Source: Amaurobius ferox
Taxonomy: Eukaryota; Arthropoda; Arachnida; Araneae; Amaurobiidae
Assembly (NCBI GenBank): GCA_951213105.1
Contig: OX578139.1
Coordinates: forward strand, 69,688,754-69,752,753
Reading direction: 5' to 3'
DNA length: 64,000 bases
Shown: positions 50,184 through 62,023 of the stretch, one piece after another
How positions within the stretch are numbered: position 1 is the stretch's first letter
Layout of the letters: each line of letters starts with the position of its first letter
Program-made: the position numbers and the translations under genes
The notes under the pieces: model-generated
Databases searched by the model: none
The model's input: the letters and a program-made list of their open reading frames with translations, nothing else
Told to the model about the DNA's origin: nothing

Positions 50184-51477
50184 AAAAATCTGATGTGGGC
50201 AACATATGACTTTCCTTATATAATGAAATGAATTTACTACTTTTACAGTAAAATGAATAAGTTTTTCTTCTAGTAGATACTAATATTCTTTCCAAGATAT
50301 TGAATTTTCGACAATTAGTCGTCATTTTCATTGATTTATCGTCATTTTTATCCATTTGGCGAGATTTTCGTTAATTTGGCAACATTTCAAAAAGTCGTCA
50401 AGTTGGCGACATTCCGCCAATTTCGACGCCAAAATCTCGCCAAGCGTTATGGACGAAGAAATAAGTTATATATATATATAACTTATTAGATATTGAATTT
50501 TCGATATATATTATATAACTATTATTATATATTTATATATTATATAACTTATTAGATATTTAGATTATAACTTATTAGATATTGAATTTTCGACATATAT
50601 TATATAACTATTATTATATATTTATATATTATATAACTTATTAGATATTGAATTTTCCACAATTAGTCGCCATTTTCATTGATTTAGCGTCATTTTTATC
50701 CATTTGGCGAGATTTTCGTTAATTTGGCAACATTTCAAAAAATCGCCAAGTTGGCGACATTCCGCCAATTTCGTCGCCAAAATCTCGCCAAGCGTTATGG
50801 ACGAAGAAATAAGTTATTCTTACAGCAGATAAATTGGCGTTCAAATACAAAAGTATTACTCAAAGTATCTTTTTTCATGAATGGAACGAGCTAGATCCAC
50901 GAGAATGATGTCACCCAATTTATCGCATGATATTATATATGAAAAGTGAATATGTTTCTCAATAGGAAATATTTTTTGTTCTATTTTATATGACTTTTTG
51001 ATAATTTTTTTGAAAAATGTGCAATATCTCGAGAACGGTTCATGTTAGCGTTCTAAAATTTATGTCAATCGTTTTCTAATGAAAAATTACATAAGAAATG
51101 TCTATTTGCGTAACTTTATTATTGGTTTTGATTTTTTGACAATTTTTTCAAAATTTCATTCGAAAATTTAGGGGGGTTCTGAACATTTGATTGCGTATAA
51201 AAACAATAGACTTCCATACAATAGATTACAGATTGTGAATTTTGTACCAAATTTGGTTCGAATCGGTCCATTCGTTCGTCAGTTATCGTCTCCACAGACC
51301 CACTAACACACACACACACATACTTTCACACACACACACACACACACAGACATCACTTCAAGAATGTTTGATTCGTGATCAGGGATGCTTGAAACGTGCT
51401 CTCCCGTCGAAAACTCGAATTCGAATTTTCGACCCCGTCACAATACTTTCCTTACACATTATGTATATAAGGAAAGT
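50184..51477 (-). mobile_element. Helitron-like element copy 5, inverted, with internal duplication
   Basis: Reversed copy: CAGATTTTTT-side end at 50184 and hairpin end at 51477. A segment of about 170 bp (50283-50455) with TTTGGCGAGATTTTCGTTAA is repeated at 50645-50815, the two being separated by AT-rich repeats of TATTATATAACT. The GT/CA microsatellite lies at about 51306-51350. Confidence 0.7.
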
Positions 51478-51479
51478 AA

Positions 51480-52438
51480 AAATTAGACTGAAATTCTTTT
51501 TAATATGTTTTATTTTGTTTAACCATGTATGGTGCTTAGCGTTGAAAATAATCGCCTCAACCAAAAATTTGCTCAGTTACGTTTTGTCCCGTGGTCGAGT
51601 TTCAGCCCTTTAGGTCCCGGGGGAAAGGAAGGGAGATCTTCGGGAGTGGTCTGATCCAGGCTTAACCCCTCTACCCTATTTTGTCCACTCGGGGGAGAGA
51701 AATCGAAATTTCGACTCCGTAAGGTTCGGTCCAGTGTTCGATGCTATAAGTGTTCAAAGATTCAGCCTTCTTGGTCACCAGGGAGGCTTCTAGAGGGTCT
51801 GAAAGACTTTTAGAAAAATTCCATTTCCTTTGCCTACGGGGTGTAAATAAAATACCCATCATTTTCTCTGACCAGGGAGGGGGGGGGGGGGGGGCAGGGA
51901 TTCCGTTAGCTTGAGAGAGAGATTTCATCAAACACGGACGAATATTATTTTTAGTGTTGGGCTTTAAACATGTCACACTTTTATCGGGTTTAGATAAGCA
52001 ACTATTGTTATTTGATGCATTTCAAATACTTTTATCAGAAATATTTTGCTGATAATATTTGTAGTCATGCTACTGCTTTCGCTGACGATATTGGTTATAC
52101 ATGTACATACTTATTCTCTTTAGTACGTGTGTAATAAGTAATAGAATTTTTCAAAAGTGCAGTGGTGGTTTGCTATAAGCTATCGTAGTGTCGTACAAGA
52201 CAGAGCACCAGGCGCGAAGCGCCTTTAATCTCCAGTTTCAATATGTGGTTCTTATCGTCAAACTGTGACATTAATTCAGTGTCCCTAATTGGAGGTTCGA
52301 GGTTTTTATTTACTACTTTTTATTATTTGTCCTAGCTCCTAGTGTGGCAGTTTGTTGCACATTTAGAGTTTAAGCAGTTTGGGAGGTTGATGCAGATCTA
52401 AGGGTTACCTAGCGTTTTGGCAGTTTAGAGTTTAGAAT
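51480..52438. other. Repeat remnant and non-coding DNA before the LINE
   Basis: 51540-51620 (AAAATTTGCTCAGTTACGTT, then GTGGTCGA) resembles 6945-6995, so a dispersed repeat family is shared. G tract at about 51876-51893. A small stem, AGGCGC-GAA-GCGCCT, lies near 52210-52225. No gene seen. Confidence 0.45.
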
Positions 52439-52517
52439 TTTTTTTTTTTTTTTTTTTTTTTTATAAAATAATAGTCGCGAGTTTTATTTAAAAATCAGAT
52501 GTTTGAGGTGGGATCTT

Positions 52518-55205
52518 TTAATTCCGATTATCGATGTTTAGAACAGCACGGGGTCTCTTACGAGATTTGGCCTTGCGATGATCATAGTCATGCAGATTGA
52601 ATAACAGTTCGTTTGGAACGGATGGCAAATTTCTGTAAAATTTCAGCGCTAGCTTTTTAATTTGGGCTCTAACAGTTTTTATTTTGAAGTCATTCCTAAT
52701 TACCGAGTTTCTTAAGTACCTGGGAGCTTTCCTGATAATCCGTAGGATTTTGTTTTGTTTTGTCTCTAGGAGGTCTATTGTAGTTTTACAGGCATATCCC
52801 CATGCGGGTGCTGCATACAGCATTCCCGGGCGGATGACCGATTTATAAATTAGGAGTTTATTTTGATAACTTAGATTTCCGTTTCCTATCATTGGGTATA
52901 AGGCTCCTGTGGCCATATACGCTTTTTTGATTAAGTTCGTTACGTGCTGTTTCCAGGTTAGGTGGGAATCTATCGTTACACCTAGGTATTTAGTAGATTT
53001 TTCCGCTTTTAGGGCATGGTTGTTTATGTACAGAGGCGGCGGAGGTTTACGTTTTCTAGAGAAATAAATCCAATGACATTTATTGGGGTTTAATTTTATT
53101 CGCCATTTTTCCAGCCAAGTTTGGAGTATGTCTAAGTGTTGTTGTAGCTGTCTGTGCATTACTGAGACATAGGGGTGTTTTGCAAGTATCGCACTGTCGT
53201 CTGCATAGAGTGCCAGCTCTGTGTTTGGAGTCCTAGGGATGTCGTTCAGGTATATGTTAAAGAGTGTCGGGCCCAGGATAGAACCTTGCGGTACACTACT
53301 TCTAATGAGCTTGGGTGTAGATAAGTTACCTCCTACTCTGACTTGAAAGTGTCTGTTATTTAAGTATGAGATTAAAAGTTTGACAAGTGCGTCAGGGACT
53401 TTTAAAGTGATCAATTTGTACGCTAATCCACAGTGCCATACTTTATCAAAGGCTTTTTGTATGTCCAGAAAAATCGCAGCTGTGGGTGTCTTGTTATTGA
53501 GACCTGAAGATATGTACTCTACCACTCTCAGCAATTGATGGGTGGTGGAGTGCTTTGGCCGAAATCCAAACTGCTCCGGAATGATAATGTCATTCTCGCT
53601 AAGGTGCGTGTTCAGTCTCTTAAGAATAATTTTCTCAGTAATTTTACTAAGTGTCGGTAGCAAGCTAATTGGTCTGTAGTTGGCTGGAATTGTGGCATCC
53701 TCACCAGGCTTATGGATTGTTATAATTATAGCTTCCTTCCATTCTTTGGGGAAATAGTTTAGTTTTAATATTTTATTTATTAAGATAGTCAAGTAACATA
53801 TTACGTTTAAGGGTAGGTTTTTAACCGCAATATTTCTGATTTTGTCGTGCCCTGGGCTTTTACGGTTTTTGAGATTTTTAATAATTTCTACTATCTCCTG
53901 CGGGGTGGCTGGGTCAATCTCAGCCGTTACCGGGGAATTCCTGAAGTCATTTAAAGTTTGACTAACCATTCTCAGGGTGTCCTGACACATTAGATCGTGG
54001 TTTGGTTGGAATTGTTTTTCATAATGGCTTGCGAGCGCCTCGGCTTTTTCCTAGTCTGAGTACGCGATTTTAGCACCATCTATTAGTGGCGGGAGCTTAA
54101 TTTGAGGTTTCCTGAGTCTTTTTGCGAATTGCCAGAGCGATACGTTTTCTGGGCTAAGGGATTCGATTAGTTCTTTATACTGTTGCTGCTTTTCTGCGAC
54201 AATTTTTTCCCTGACTTTGCACGTGAGTCTGTTAAGCTCCGTTTTAAGGGCGGGGTCTCTGTTAGCCTGCCATGTCTTACGTATTCTATTTCTTTGCCTG
54301 ACTAATTGTTTGACATGGTGGGAAAGTGTGGGCATTTTTGGAGACTCACGATGTGTTGTGGCAGAGGCAATTGCTCTCTTGATTTCTGTTGTGAGTGTGT
54401 GCGTGGCAGAGTCAATATCCGCCGTGCTCATTATGTTAGGTACTGCTAAGTGCGGCTCGAAGAGTGCTCTTTTGAATACTTCCCAGTTCACCCTCTCTTG
54501 TCCCAAAGAGGCTGGAAGAGGTGTGTTCAGGTCGAATGTCACCAGTACCGGCAGATGATCCGAGTCGAATTCATCCAGGGTACTAATAGTATGAGCGTAA
54601 TCTATGTTTCGCGTTAGGACAAAGTCTATAAATGAGCCGTTGGCGCCTGAGAAGCAGGTTGGTGTCGACGGTACAATAATGTTAGTGTTTGTCGTGTTCA
54701 GCAGTCTGTGTATCTGTGTACCACGTGAATTGGCTCTCCTACAGCCCCACGCTCGGTGGTGCGCGTTGAAGTCGCCTGCGAGTATCGTGTTTGGATATCG
54801 CGCGAAAAGCAGTTCCAGTTGCGCAGCTACATCTACTCTACTCATATTTTTGACATATGTTGAGGTTAGGATAAACGGGCTAGTATTATTAATTTTAATT
54901 TTTATACTAGTATTTTCTGTACCTTGAAGATTTATGATGTTTAGTTCCTCGTGGGGAATATTTCTTTTAATGTATACTGCTGTTCCTCCATGGGGCGTTC
55001 TAGCATTAGTATTTGAGCTAAGATTATGATAGCATATGTAGTTGGCTATCTTTAGTTTTTTACTTTCTCTAACTTTAGTTTCCTGAATTAATAAGGCGTC
55101 TACGTCATTTTCATTTACATAGTTCCTAAGTTCATTTATTCTTGGAGATATGCCATTCGCATTCCAAAATATTATTTTTAAGGATTTTTTTTGGGACCTA
55201 GCCAT
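52518..55205 (-). pseudogene. LINE ORF2: AP endonuclease and reverse transcriptase, one TAG stop
   Basis: About 895 codons in one frame. The endonuclease half (55205 to about 54500) shows IIFWNANGI, LLIQETKV, LAGDFNAHHRAWGC and SDHLPVLVTF, the metal-binding and catalytic blocks of APE-type nicking enzymes. The reverse-transcriptase half (from about 53900) shows YRPISLLPTLSKITEKI, FLDIQKAFDKVWH, VPQGSILGPTLFNIYLNDIP and the catalytic LYADDSAIL. A single in-frame TAG at 54051-54053 lies between the two domains; frames on both sides agree and there is no frameshift. The ATG at 55205 overlaps the ORF1 stop in ATGGCTAG, so re-initiation is likely. The product would nick target DNA and copy its own RNA. 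Confidence 0.92.
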
Positions 55206-56082
55206 GACGGGTTTGATTCTCACTGTTACTTTTAAAGTCCGCGATTATTTTAAGGGCCTCAAAAACCATTACCATAGGATCGCTCTTTTTTTGTACTAAC
55301 TCTGCGAACTGCATCAACAGATGTTTTATGTCGTCTAGATTGAACATGCTAATAAATCCTCTAATGAGGTTGAGGATATCCTCCATCTTTTCAGCATCAG
55401 ATTTATCAGTCGGTTCAGTCTCAGCTTCCATTTCCTCAGCCTCAACCGCGGTTTGTACTTTTTTGTGAGTGTCCTTTTAGAACTCGATAGTTTTTTGCTT
55501 TTTTTCACCCGTTTTAACTAACAGCTGGGTTTCCGCGATCTCTTCACCTCTGACTCGTTTATTTTGTTTCCAATCCTCAACCTTCCTGTCAAGCCTATCC
55601 TTTGCCTGTCTGGCTTTTTCTATTTCCGATCTCTTTTTAATGGCAGCTGTAGCTGCTCTTACTTCCTCCAGGGTCAATTCTCTGGAGGTCGATGATTTGA
55701 GGACCTGCTCTTGCACCGATCTGGTAGGTGCTGAAGGTTGGTGTCTTTTTTCCTGTGGCACTATGTGCGAGGAGTCCTGAGGGGGTGCCTGGGGGTTTAG
55801 TCCGAGGGCCTTTTGCCTCCAAGAGGGTATCTGATTTTTTGGGGGAGGGGGGGCATACCCCGGTGCCTTTCCTCTGTTCCAGGGGTTCTTCGGGAATTGC
55901 CTGAAGTTCGCCGGGTGGTCTCCATTACAATTTGCACACGTTGCCTTCTCTGTCCTGGGTCTCTGGCAGTCCCGTGTGAAGTGTTCTTCAGCACACTTCA
56001 GGCACTTTGGTGGCATACTGCAGTTCTCAGAGGAGTGGTTGAACTGCTGGCACCGGTAGCAAATTTTGAAGCCCCGTTATAA
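55198..56082 (-). pseudogene. LINE ORF1: gag-like nucleic-acid-binding protein, truncated, one TAA stop
   Basis: The frame enters at about 56082 without a start. It has two CCHC zinc knuckles, CYRCQQFNHSSENC and CLKCAEEHFTRDC, and a third, CANCNGDHPANFRQF, whose final Cys is replaced. A Pro-rich stretch (YAPPPPKNQIPSW) and a charged helical segment (KARQAKDRLDRKVEDW) follow. A single in-frame TAA at 55477-55479 separates this from a C-terminal part ending NSENQTRHG at 55198. ORF1 proteins of jockey elements bind the element RNA. The N-terminal part was lost by 5' truncation. Confidence 0.85.
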
Positions 56083-56083
56083 G

Positions 56084-57277
56084 CTAAATATTTTTTAAAA
56101 ATGTTTATAGAAATAAAGTTATTGTTTTTTTTTCTGGAAGACAAGATTTGTAATATCAATCTTCATTTACAGCGTTCAAATGTCAAACTTATTTAATATG
56201 AGCAAAAAACATTGAATGTTTGGCCCAATAGTAAGTATATCATAATTACTGCGATCAATAATTCATAGTGAGAGAAAAATAATTGGGGAAAATAAGATTT
56301 TCGTTTTTAGATACAGAATTAAAGGAATATGAACTTAATAAAAAAATGAACTTAATAAAAACAAATAATAAAAATGAGAAGATTTAAGAACGCGTAAAGT
56401 GTAAAATATATTCATGGAAATGTGCTATATATGCTTGCAAGGAATAAAAGTGGACAATAGATATATGTTATTCCTATTTAACAGATTATTCAACAAATAA
56501 AAGTAAGTACAGAATTTTTATTTCAATTTACATGTATAAATCTGTGTATTCGGTTCAAAATTATTTAGATGCATGTATATTATGTATGTATTATCATTTC
56601 AGGAATTTGAATTAAAATTCTTTTTGATCACTATAAGTGCATATGTAAAAGAAAAGAACAGGTTACAATACAAGTATTTAGTTCTTTGTATACAGATTCT
56701 TACACTTAAAAAATAATATTCTGATAAAAACATTTTAATAAATAGGCTCAGGATATTTTAGTATTTAAGTTAACTTAATTTAAGTAATTGAAATGAGACC
56801 AGAGTTGTATTCAAGCCGGAACGACTTTACAGTATTTTTTATTTTTTTTTTTTTATATAGAGACAGGGCATGTTTTGGAAACTTCTTTAAATATCGTAAG
56901 AGAAATTAATTAAATTTATACCCTAATGATATGAAGCAACGGCATAATTAAAGGGGAAATCTATTTTACCCAATGCTAATAAAATATATATTAAAATGTA
57001 GTCGAACTTGCTTTAAACGGAATTTCAGGGGACCGGAAGAATTTTCCGTCTTGCAAAGGTTTCCGTTTTATGCAGGTTACTCCAGGAACAAAGTTTAAGG
57101 TTTAGCTTGAAATGCAAATAGCCCATATGTAATTGCTCACATATACATCAGATTTTAAAAATTCTGAAAAGTGTATTTCGATACATCTGATTAATACTAT
57201 ATTATACAGTAATAGTTAATTTAAATATTTTAAATATGTACATACGTATATTTTTGCCTACTGCAATCACAGGAGTA
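56084..57277. other. AT-rich DNA, possible transposon end at 57000-57110
   Basis: 57001-57075 (GTCGAACTTGCTTTAAACGG, then TTTCCGTTTTATGCAGG) resembles the ends of pogo/Tigger-like elements, but no partner end or transposase is seen. Otherwise nothing. Confidence 0.35.
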
Positions 57278-57559
57278 TACTGTGGCTCCCAAAAGTGTTC
57301 GTACACTTACAAATTTCAATGAAATACTGCTCTACCCATTAATAAAAATTAATATTTCAGAATGGGAATTTTTTAATAATATCTATATCTTGTTCTTAAC
57401 AAAACTACATAAAATATTTTAAAACCATAGTAAAACTTTTTTTGAAAAATAATAATCAAAAAGTAACCAAAAAGTTATGTCACAAAAGTCTTCATACAAT
57501 TTAAAAAAAATCTCTACATACAGTAAATATTGTAATATTTCGGTAAATTAGTACTTAGT

Positions 57560-59147
57560 AGGATATCCTCTAGCATCCACAACAGCTTTTAAACGTCTGT
57601 GAATGGAGTTTACTAGGTTTTTTTTGTAATTTCTGCATCAATGTTCCTCCATTCTTCGATCATTACTGTTTCCAGTTCGCTTTTCATTTTAATGTCGTGT
57701 CTTCGTACTCTAATCTCCAGTTTTTTCCAAACATGTTCTATTGGATTTAAATCCGGTGAGTGAGGTGGTATTTTCAGAACTTATGGACAATTATGGAGAC
57801 ACCAGAGGCGAACATTGAGAACCGTGTGCTTAGGATCGTTAGCTTGATAAAAAACAAAGTTGTTTCCAATACCCAAATTTTGGGCTGATAATTTTAAATT
57901 GTCATTTAAAATATTTAAATAAAGAGCATGATTCATTATACCATCAATAAATACCAAATTACCTAGTCCTGATGCTGACATCCACCCCCCACACAAGAAG
58001 GACACCTCCACCGCCATGATTTACTGTTCCAACTATATATTCTTGGGATTAAGTTTCTCGTTTTTTCTTTTCCATGCAATTATACGCCCATCGGAACCAA
58101 AAATATTAAATTTGCTTTCATCTGCAAATAAGACATGATTCTGTGGCAATTGTGCGTCGCCAGTCCCGAACTCGGGACCTCGTGCTTACAAGACTGACAT
58201 TATAATCATAGAGCAAAAGCTAGCTTCGGCTCCGTTCTTTTAATTCGGGTACAGGTTCCAAGCATCTTTGATCAGATGTCTTTGCTGCCGCACACTCTCC
58301 TACCTGATGAGGAGCCAGGGTCGAATTTCGGCGAGGAGGGGGGCCGCCTCGAAAAACCCCCGCGTGTCCCCGTCCGAATTTCAGTTGAGGGGCTGAAAGG
58401 CCGAGAGGCGTGTTGCCTCGGGCGTGACATCACTCGTGGTCAATCAGGAACGGAGTGGTAAGGCCTCTGACTCCGCGTGGTGCTGCCATCTCGTGTTGAG
58501 AGGTGAAATCGTTGACGTGAGAAGGTTGCGTTGTCCAAGCGTCCAGTCATTATTGTAGCTGAAAGGATGTTACCAGGCCCGAATCAGGGACCTGTACTTA
58601 CAAGACCGACATTATAATCATAGAGCAAAAGCTAGCTTCTGCTCCATCCTTATAATTCGGGTACAGGTTCCAAGCTTCTTTGATCAGATGTCTTTGCCGC
58701 AATTCCAATACGTTTCGGAATTATTTATCATTGATTTTGTGAAGAAAAACCTAAGCTTTCTATTTTTCACACTTACAAAAAATTTTCTTCGGGCAGGAAG
58801 CCCATGTAATCCAGCAGATCTGAGCACTCGTCGAACAGTTTCAGGTGAAATTGAAGCAGAAAAATTTTCAGTAAATTCTGTAGAAATTTTTACAGAACTC
58901 GGACGTGGATTTTTCACAAATTTTCTAACTACAAATCTTTGATCACGTTGAGTTAACTTTGCCGGTCAAACTTTTCTTACCTTGTTTTCGATCCGATTTT
59001 CTTCTTTAAAGCGTTTTATCACATACTGCACAGTAGAATGGGTTAAAGTTACTATTTTAGCGATAATACCAATTGATATACCACTATTATGATGAAAAAG
59101 AATCAATTTCGAATGCTGTTCGTTGTTTCCTTACGACCATGAGGCAT
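57560..59147 (-). pseudogene. Tc1 transposase pseudogene split by a SINE
   Basis: Minus strand. From ATG at 59147 (MPHGRKETTNS) come stops, then STVQYVIKRFKEENRIENK and LTQRDQRFVVRKFVKNPRPSS, and SISPETVRRVLRSAGLHGLP followed by ARRKFFVSVKNRKLRF, the paired helix-turn-helix DNA-binding part. After SETYWN the frame is broken by the insertion at 58152-58698. It resumes with ADESKFNIFGSDGRIIAW (first catalytic Asp region), MSASGLGNLVFIDGIMNHA, YQANDPKHT (second Asp) and PPHSPDLNPIEHVWKKLE (the third acidic position is the Glu). All three acidic residues can still be read, but stops, a frameshift near 58020 and the insertion make it dead. Confidence 0.88.
58152..58698 (-). mobile_element. Dimeric tRNA-derived SINE with 6-bp target duplication
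   Basis: 547 bp between GCAATT copies at 58146-58151 and 58699-58704. Two direct repeats of about 127 bp, 58161-58288 and 58574-58700, bracket a GC-rich middle. Each repeat on the minus strand contains a tRNA-like core, GTCTTGTAAGCACGAGGTC or GTCGGTCTTGTAAGTAC, then a GAGTTCG or TGATTCGGG T-arm, resembling tRNA-Thr (UGU). A terminal-repeat miniature retroelement is an alternative reading. Confidence 0.65.
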
Positions 59148-59238
59148 TTTTAAATAATAGTATAAATATAACGAAGTAAACAAGCAAAGATTAAAGCCAA
59201 ACAGTTTTTTAAATGTCACCAGAATGCAAAAATAAAAT

Positions 59239-60313
59239 AAGAAAGATTAATCATGCATAAAGCATTGATTATGAAACACTTTCTAACTTCAATGCATTTT
59301 TATTTAAACATCTCTAAAACGCGATACCTTCCTCGGTAATATTTTTAAAATTATCACAATAGTACATTAATTTATTATATTTGAAAACGTCATCGAAAAC
59401 AAACTTTATGAACTTTATTCAAATGACGGCATTGAAATATAAATTGCCTGGTTTAAACATCTCTAAAATGCGATACATTCCCCGGTAGTATTTTTAAAAT
59501 TATCATAATACTACAATAATTTATTATATTTGAAAACTTCATCGAAAACAACTGAAATTCATTCAAAAGATGGCATTGAAATATAAATTGCCTGGTTTAA
59601 ACATCTATAAAATGCGATACATTCCTCGGTAATACTTTTTAAAATTATCATAATACTACAATAATTTATTAAATTTGAAAACTTCATCGAAAACAAATGA
59701 ACTTTATTCAAATGACGTCATCGAAATATAAAATCGCCTGGCTCTCTCTATTAAGCAACTGGCTCTATCTCTTAAAGCAACATTTCATTTATAACGTTTT
59801 TCCATTCCTTTCATTCATCACAATACTATAATAATTTATTTAATTTAAAAACTTAAAACCATGGAGGTACAAGTAATTTAATTCTATGCTTAAAACTTCA
59901 CCGAAAAAATCGTCTGGTTCTCTGTGTAAAATCAATGAATGTTTCATTCATATCAGTTATATTGCAGACTCCAAGAGCTAAATAATTTTGAGTTAAAGAA
60001 ATGCAGAAATTCTTATACAACTCATTCTACGTCTTTTGGTGTTTACATTCTCCATAAGTGAAAATTAGACTTCGTTGTAGAAATAATCAAAGTTTTATAG
60101 CAATTTAAAATCAGATATATTGAATTTGCGTTATTTCAGTATGTAAATGCACAAAATTTAAGCAAAAATAAAGAGGTTTTAGGACTGATACAACACTAAA
60201 TATGAATTAAACAGAACTTTAAAAATCCCCATTTTGATACAAGATGAAAGCCATATTTTATTTTGAAGTGGGTCGCGTGATCCCTTCATATAAGGATCAA
60301 GTGATTATTGTTA
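59239..60313 (-). mobile_element. Family B element, inverted partial copy with 145-bp internal repeats
   Basis: Starts with AAGAAAGATTAATCATGCAT, the reverse of the right end of 48311-49639, and carries three to four units marked by CATCTCTAAAATGCGATACA at about 59309, 59458 and 59602 (149 and 144 bp apart). Sequence matching continues to GTGGGTCGCGTGATC near 60270, then stops where the 1547-bp array begins. Confidence 0.75.
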
Positions 60314-60388
60314 AAATTCATAGATGGCGCCACTGGTCATTTTTATTTAATGGCAACTTTATTACGTAATAAAAGATAAAAGATAACG

Positions 60389-60476
60389 GACCCAATGGTC
60401 GAGAGGTTATAACCTGCATGCACAGGTGTCGCCGCGAAGGGGTCAAGAGTTTATGAGATCGAACCCCGCCGGGGCC
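60389..60476 (+). other. tRNA-like sequence in repeat unit 1
   Basis: A box TGGTCGAGAGG matches the consensus; a B-box-like AGATCGAACCC lies 60 nt downstream, the spacing of Ser/Leu tRNAs with a long variable arm. Degenerate T-arm, so a tRNA-derived SINE head or relic rather than a working tRNA. Confidence 0.5.
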
Positions 60477-61935
60477 CGTTTGCGAATGGGAAATGATTCC
60501 ATTTGTAAAGAAAATATAAGTGAAATATAAATAAAGAAAAATTGTTTTCTTTAAAATGATTTGAAATAAATAAAAGATAAACAACTCTGTATATCTACTG
60601 CACATGAGAACGATTTCGGCGGGACTCTTGTCCCCTATCGCGAGCGTCTCGACCATTAAATCGTATTCCGAAAGATTTCCATGAAAATTAGAGTTGTACT
60701 TTGTTAGTGATAGTCTGCTACTAACAAAGTTTTGTACCCAAAGGCAATAGATGCCTTTTCTACCAGTGCGTGCGATTTTTTCGCACTCTGATATAGTTGT
60801 TTTTATCCAATAAATAATATGACCGAATTTTGAAGAATAAAAGAACAAACAGATTTTAATTTGATGTGTTTTGCTTTGGTGCTTTCCGCTTTTTTCTCGG
60901 GTATAATCATATAAACATAAAACTCTTTTAATTTATAAACTCAAAAATTGTGTCAAAATGGGTTTGTAGATGCTATCCTACTATTTAAAAAAATTGAATT
61001 ATCTGTGGTGGCATTTATTACGTTTTAGTGTGCATTCGTTTCAAAATTTACAGAATTAATTTTCCCGTTATTGCTGTATTCATATAGAAATTATCGTTTA
61101 AATGAAAATTTTCGAATTCAAGGTTTTGACCGAAAAGTATATTTAAAGTCCATTTTGAACACGTTCGTGAAAGTGTGCGACTGTGTTTGCATTTGAATGT
61201 GCATGTGTGAATATATGTGTGGGTGTGTCTATGAGATGTTGATTTTTTTACCCGAGGAACGGTATAATTTTATGTAGGACTGACACCTCTGTTATGCATA
61301 AAAAAATAATTTCAAACCTTTCAAAGTGATCCAGATAGCGATAGTATGTATTCTAAAAATATTTTAAATATGCTAATTTAAATGTATATATTATTATTTT
61401 CGACATAAATTTCTATTTGAATGTATTCAATCTTATTATCCGTTAATTATCTCAAAGTAGCTAATGAATGTAATTAATATTGAACTGCGAAATATTAGTT
61501 ATATACATTATTATACAAATATTTCTAGTCATAGTTTTCAATTTTGTAAAGTAGAATGTTATGTATTTACTACATATCGGAATTAATAAACATGCTTTTC
61601 ATATTTTTTAAATAATAAAAGCATTACCTCAACTGCTGTAATATGTTCTAAAATTGTTTGGACTGTACATCTCCATTCGACTTTCGTAGAATTTCATATT
61701 CCGTATGGTTACATCCGTTTGTATAACTATCAGTTTCAGAGTGAGAAAATGCTCTTCGAATGCGCTTTCGTTTGGAAGAGGCTCTAACAAGTTTTTTTCC
61801 TTAATTTTTGAATACAGACACGTCAACAAATTTTATATCATTTAAAAATGCTTAATTTTAAAATCCATAGATGGCGCCACTGGTCATTTTTATTTAATGG
61901 CAACTTTATTACGTAATAAAAGATAAAAGATAACG

Positions 61936-62023
61936 GGCCCAATGGTCGAGAGGTTATAACCTGCATGCACAGGTGTCGCCGCGAAGGGGCCAAGAGTTTA
62001 TGAGATCGAACCCCGCCGGGGCC
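61936..62023 (+). other. tRNA-like sequence in repeat unit 2
   Basis: Same as in unit 1, but the 5' flank reads ACGGGCCC, which pairs fully with GGGCCCGT at the 3' side, so the closing stem is better preserved. Confidence 0.5.

Larger units (their letters stand above)
52440..56083 (-). mobile_element. Jockey-like non-LTR retrotransposon, 5' truncated
   Basis: Minus-strand LINE with a 3' poly(A) tail (poly-T at 52440-52463), overlapping ORF1 and ORF2, and an abrupt 5' end inside ORF1 near 56083. 5' truncation is usual after incomplete target-primed reverse transcription. No target duplication was recognised. No RNase H domain, as in the jockey clade. Confidence 0.9.
57278..59238 (-). mobile_element. 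Tc1 element, right end missing
   Basis: The left end TACTGTGGCTCCCAAAAGTG is a typical Tc1 terminus. The matching right end is absent: the sequence meets the family B element at 59239. A dimeric SINE interrupts it at 58152-58698. Confidence 0.8.

Noticed and set aside
54217..54927. Plus-strand frames opposite the LINE endonuclease region
   Set aside because: Antisense shadows of LINE ORF2.
58276..58461. 61-residue GC-rich plus-strand frame
   Set aside because: Lies in the middle part of the dimeric SINE; no family motif.
60389..60476. Functional tRNA gene
   Set aside because: The B box and T-arm are degenerate and the copy is part of a long tandem repeat, so I call it tRNA-like only.
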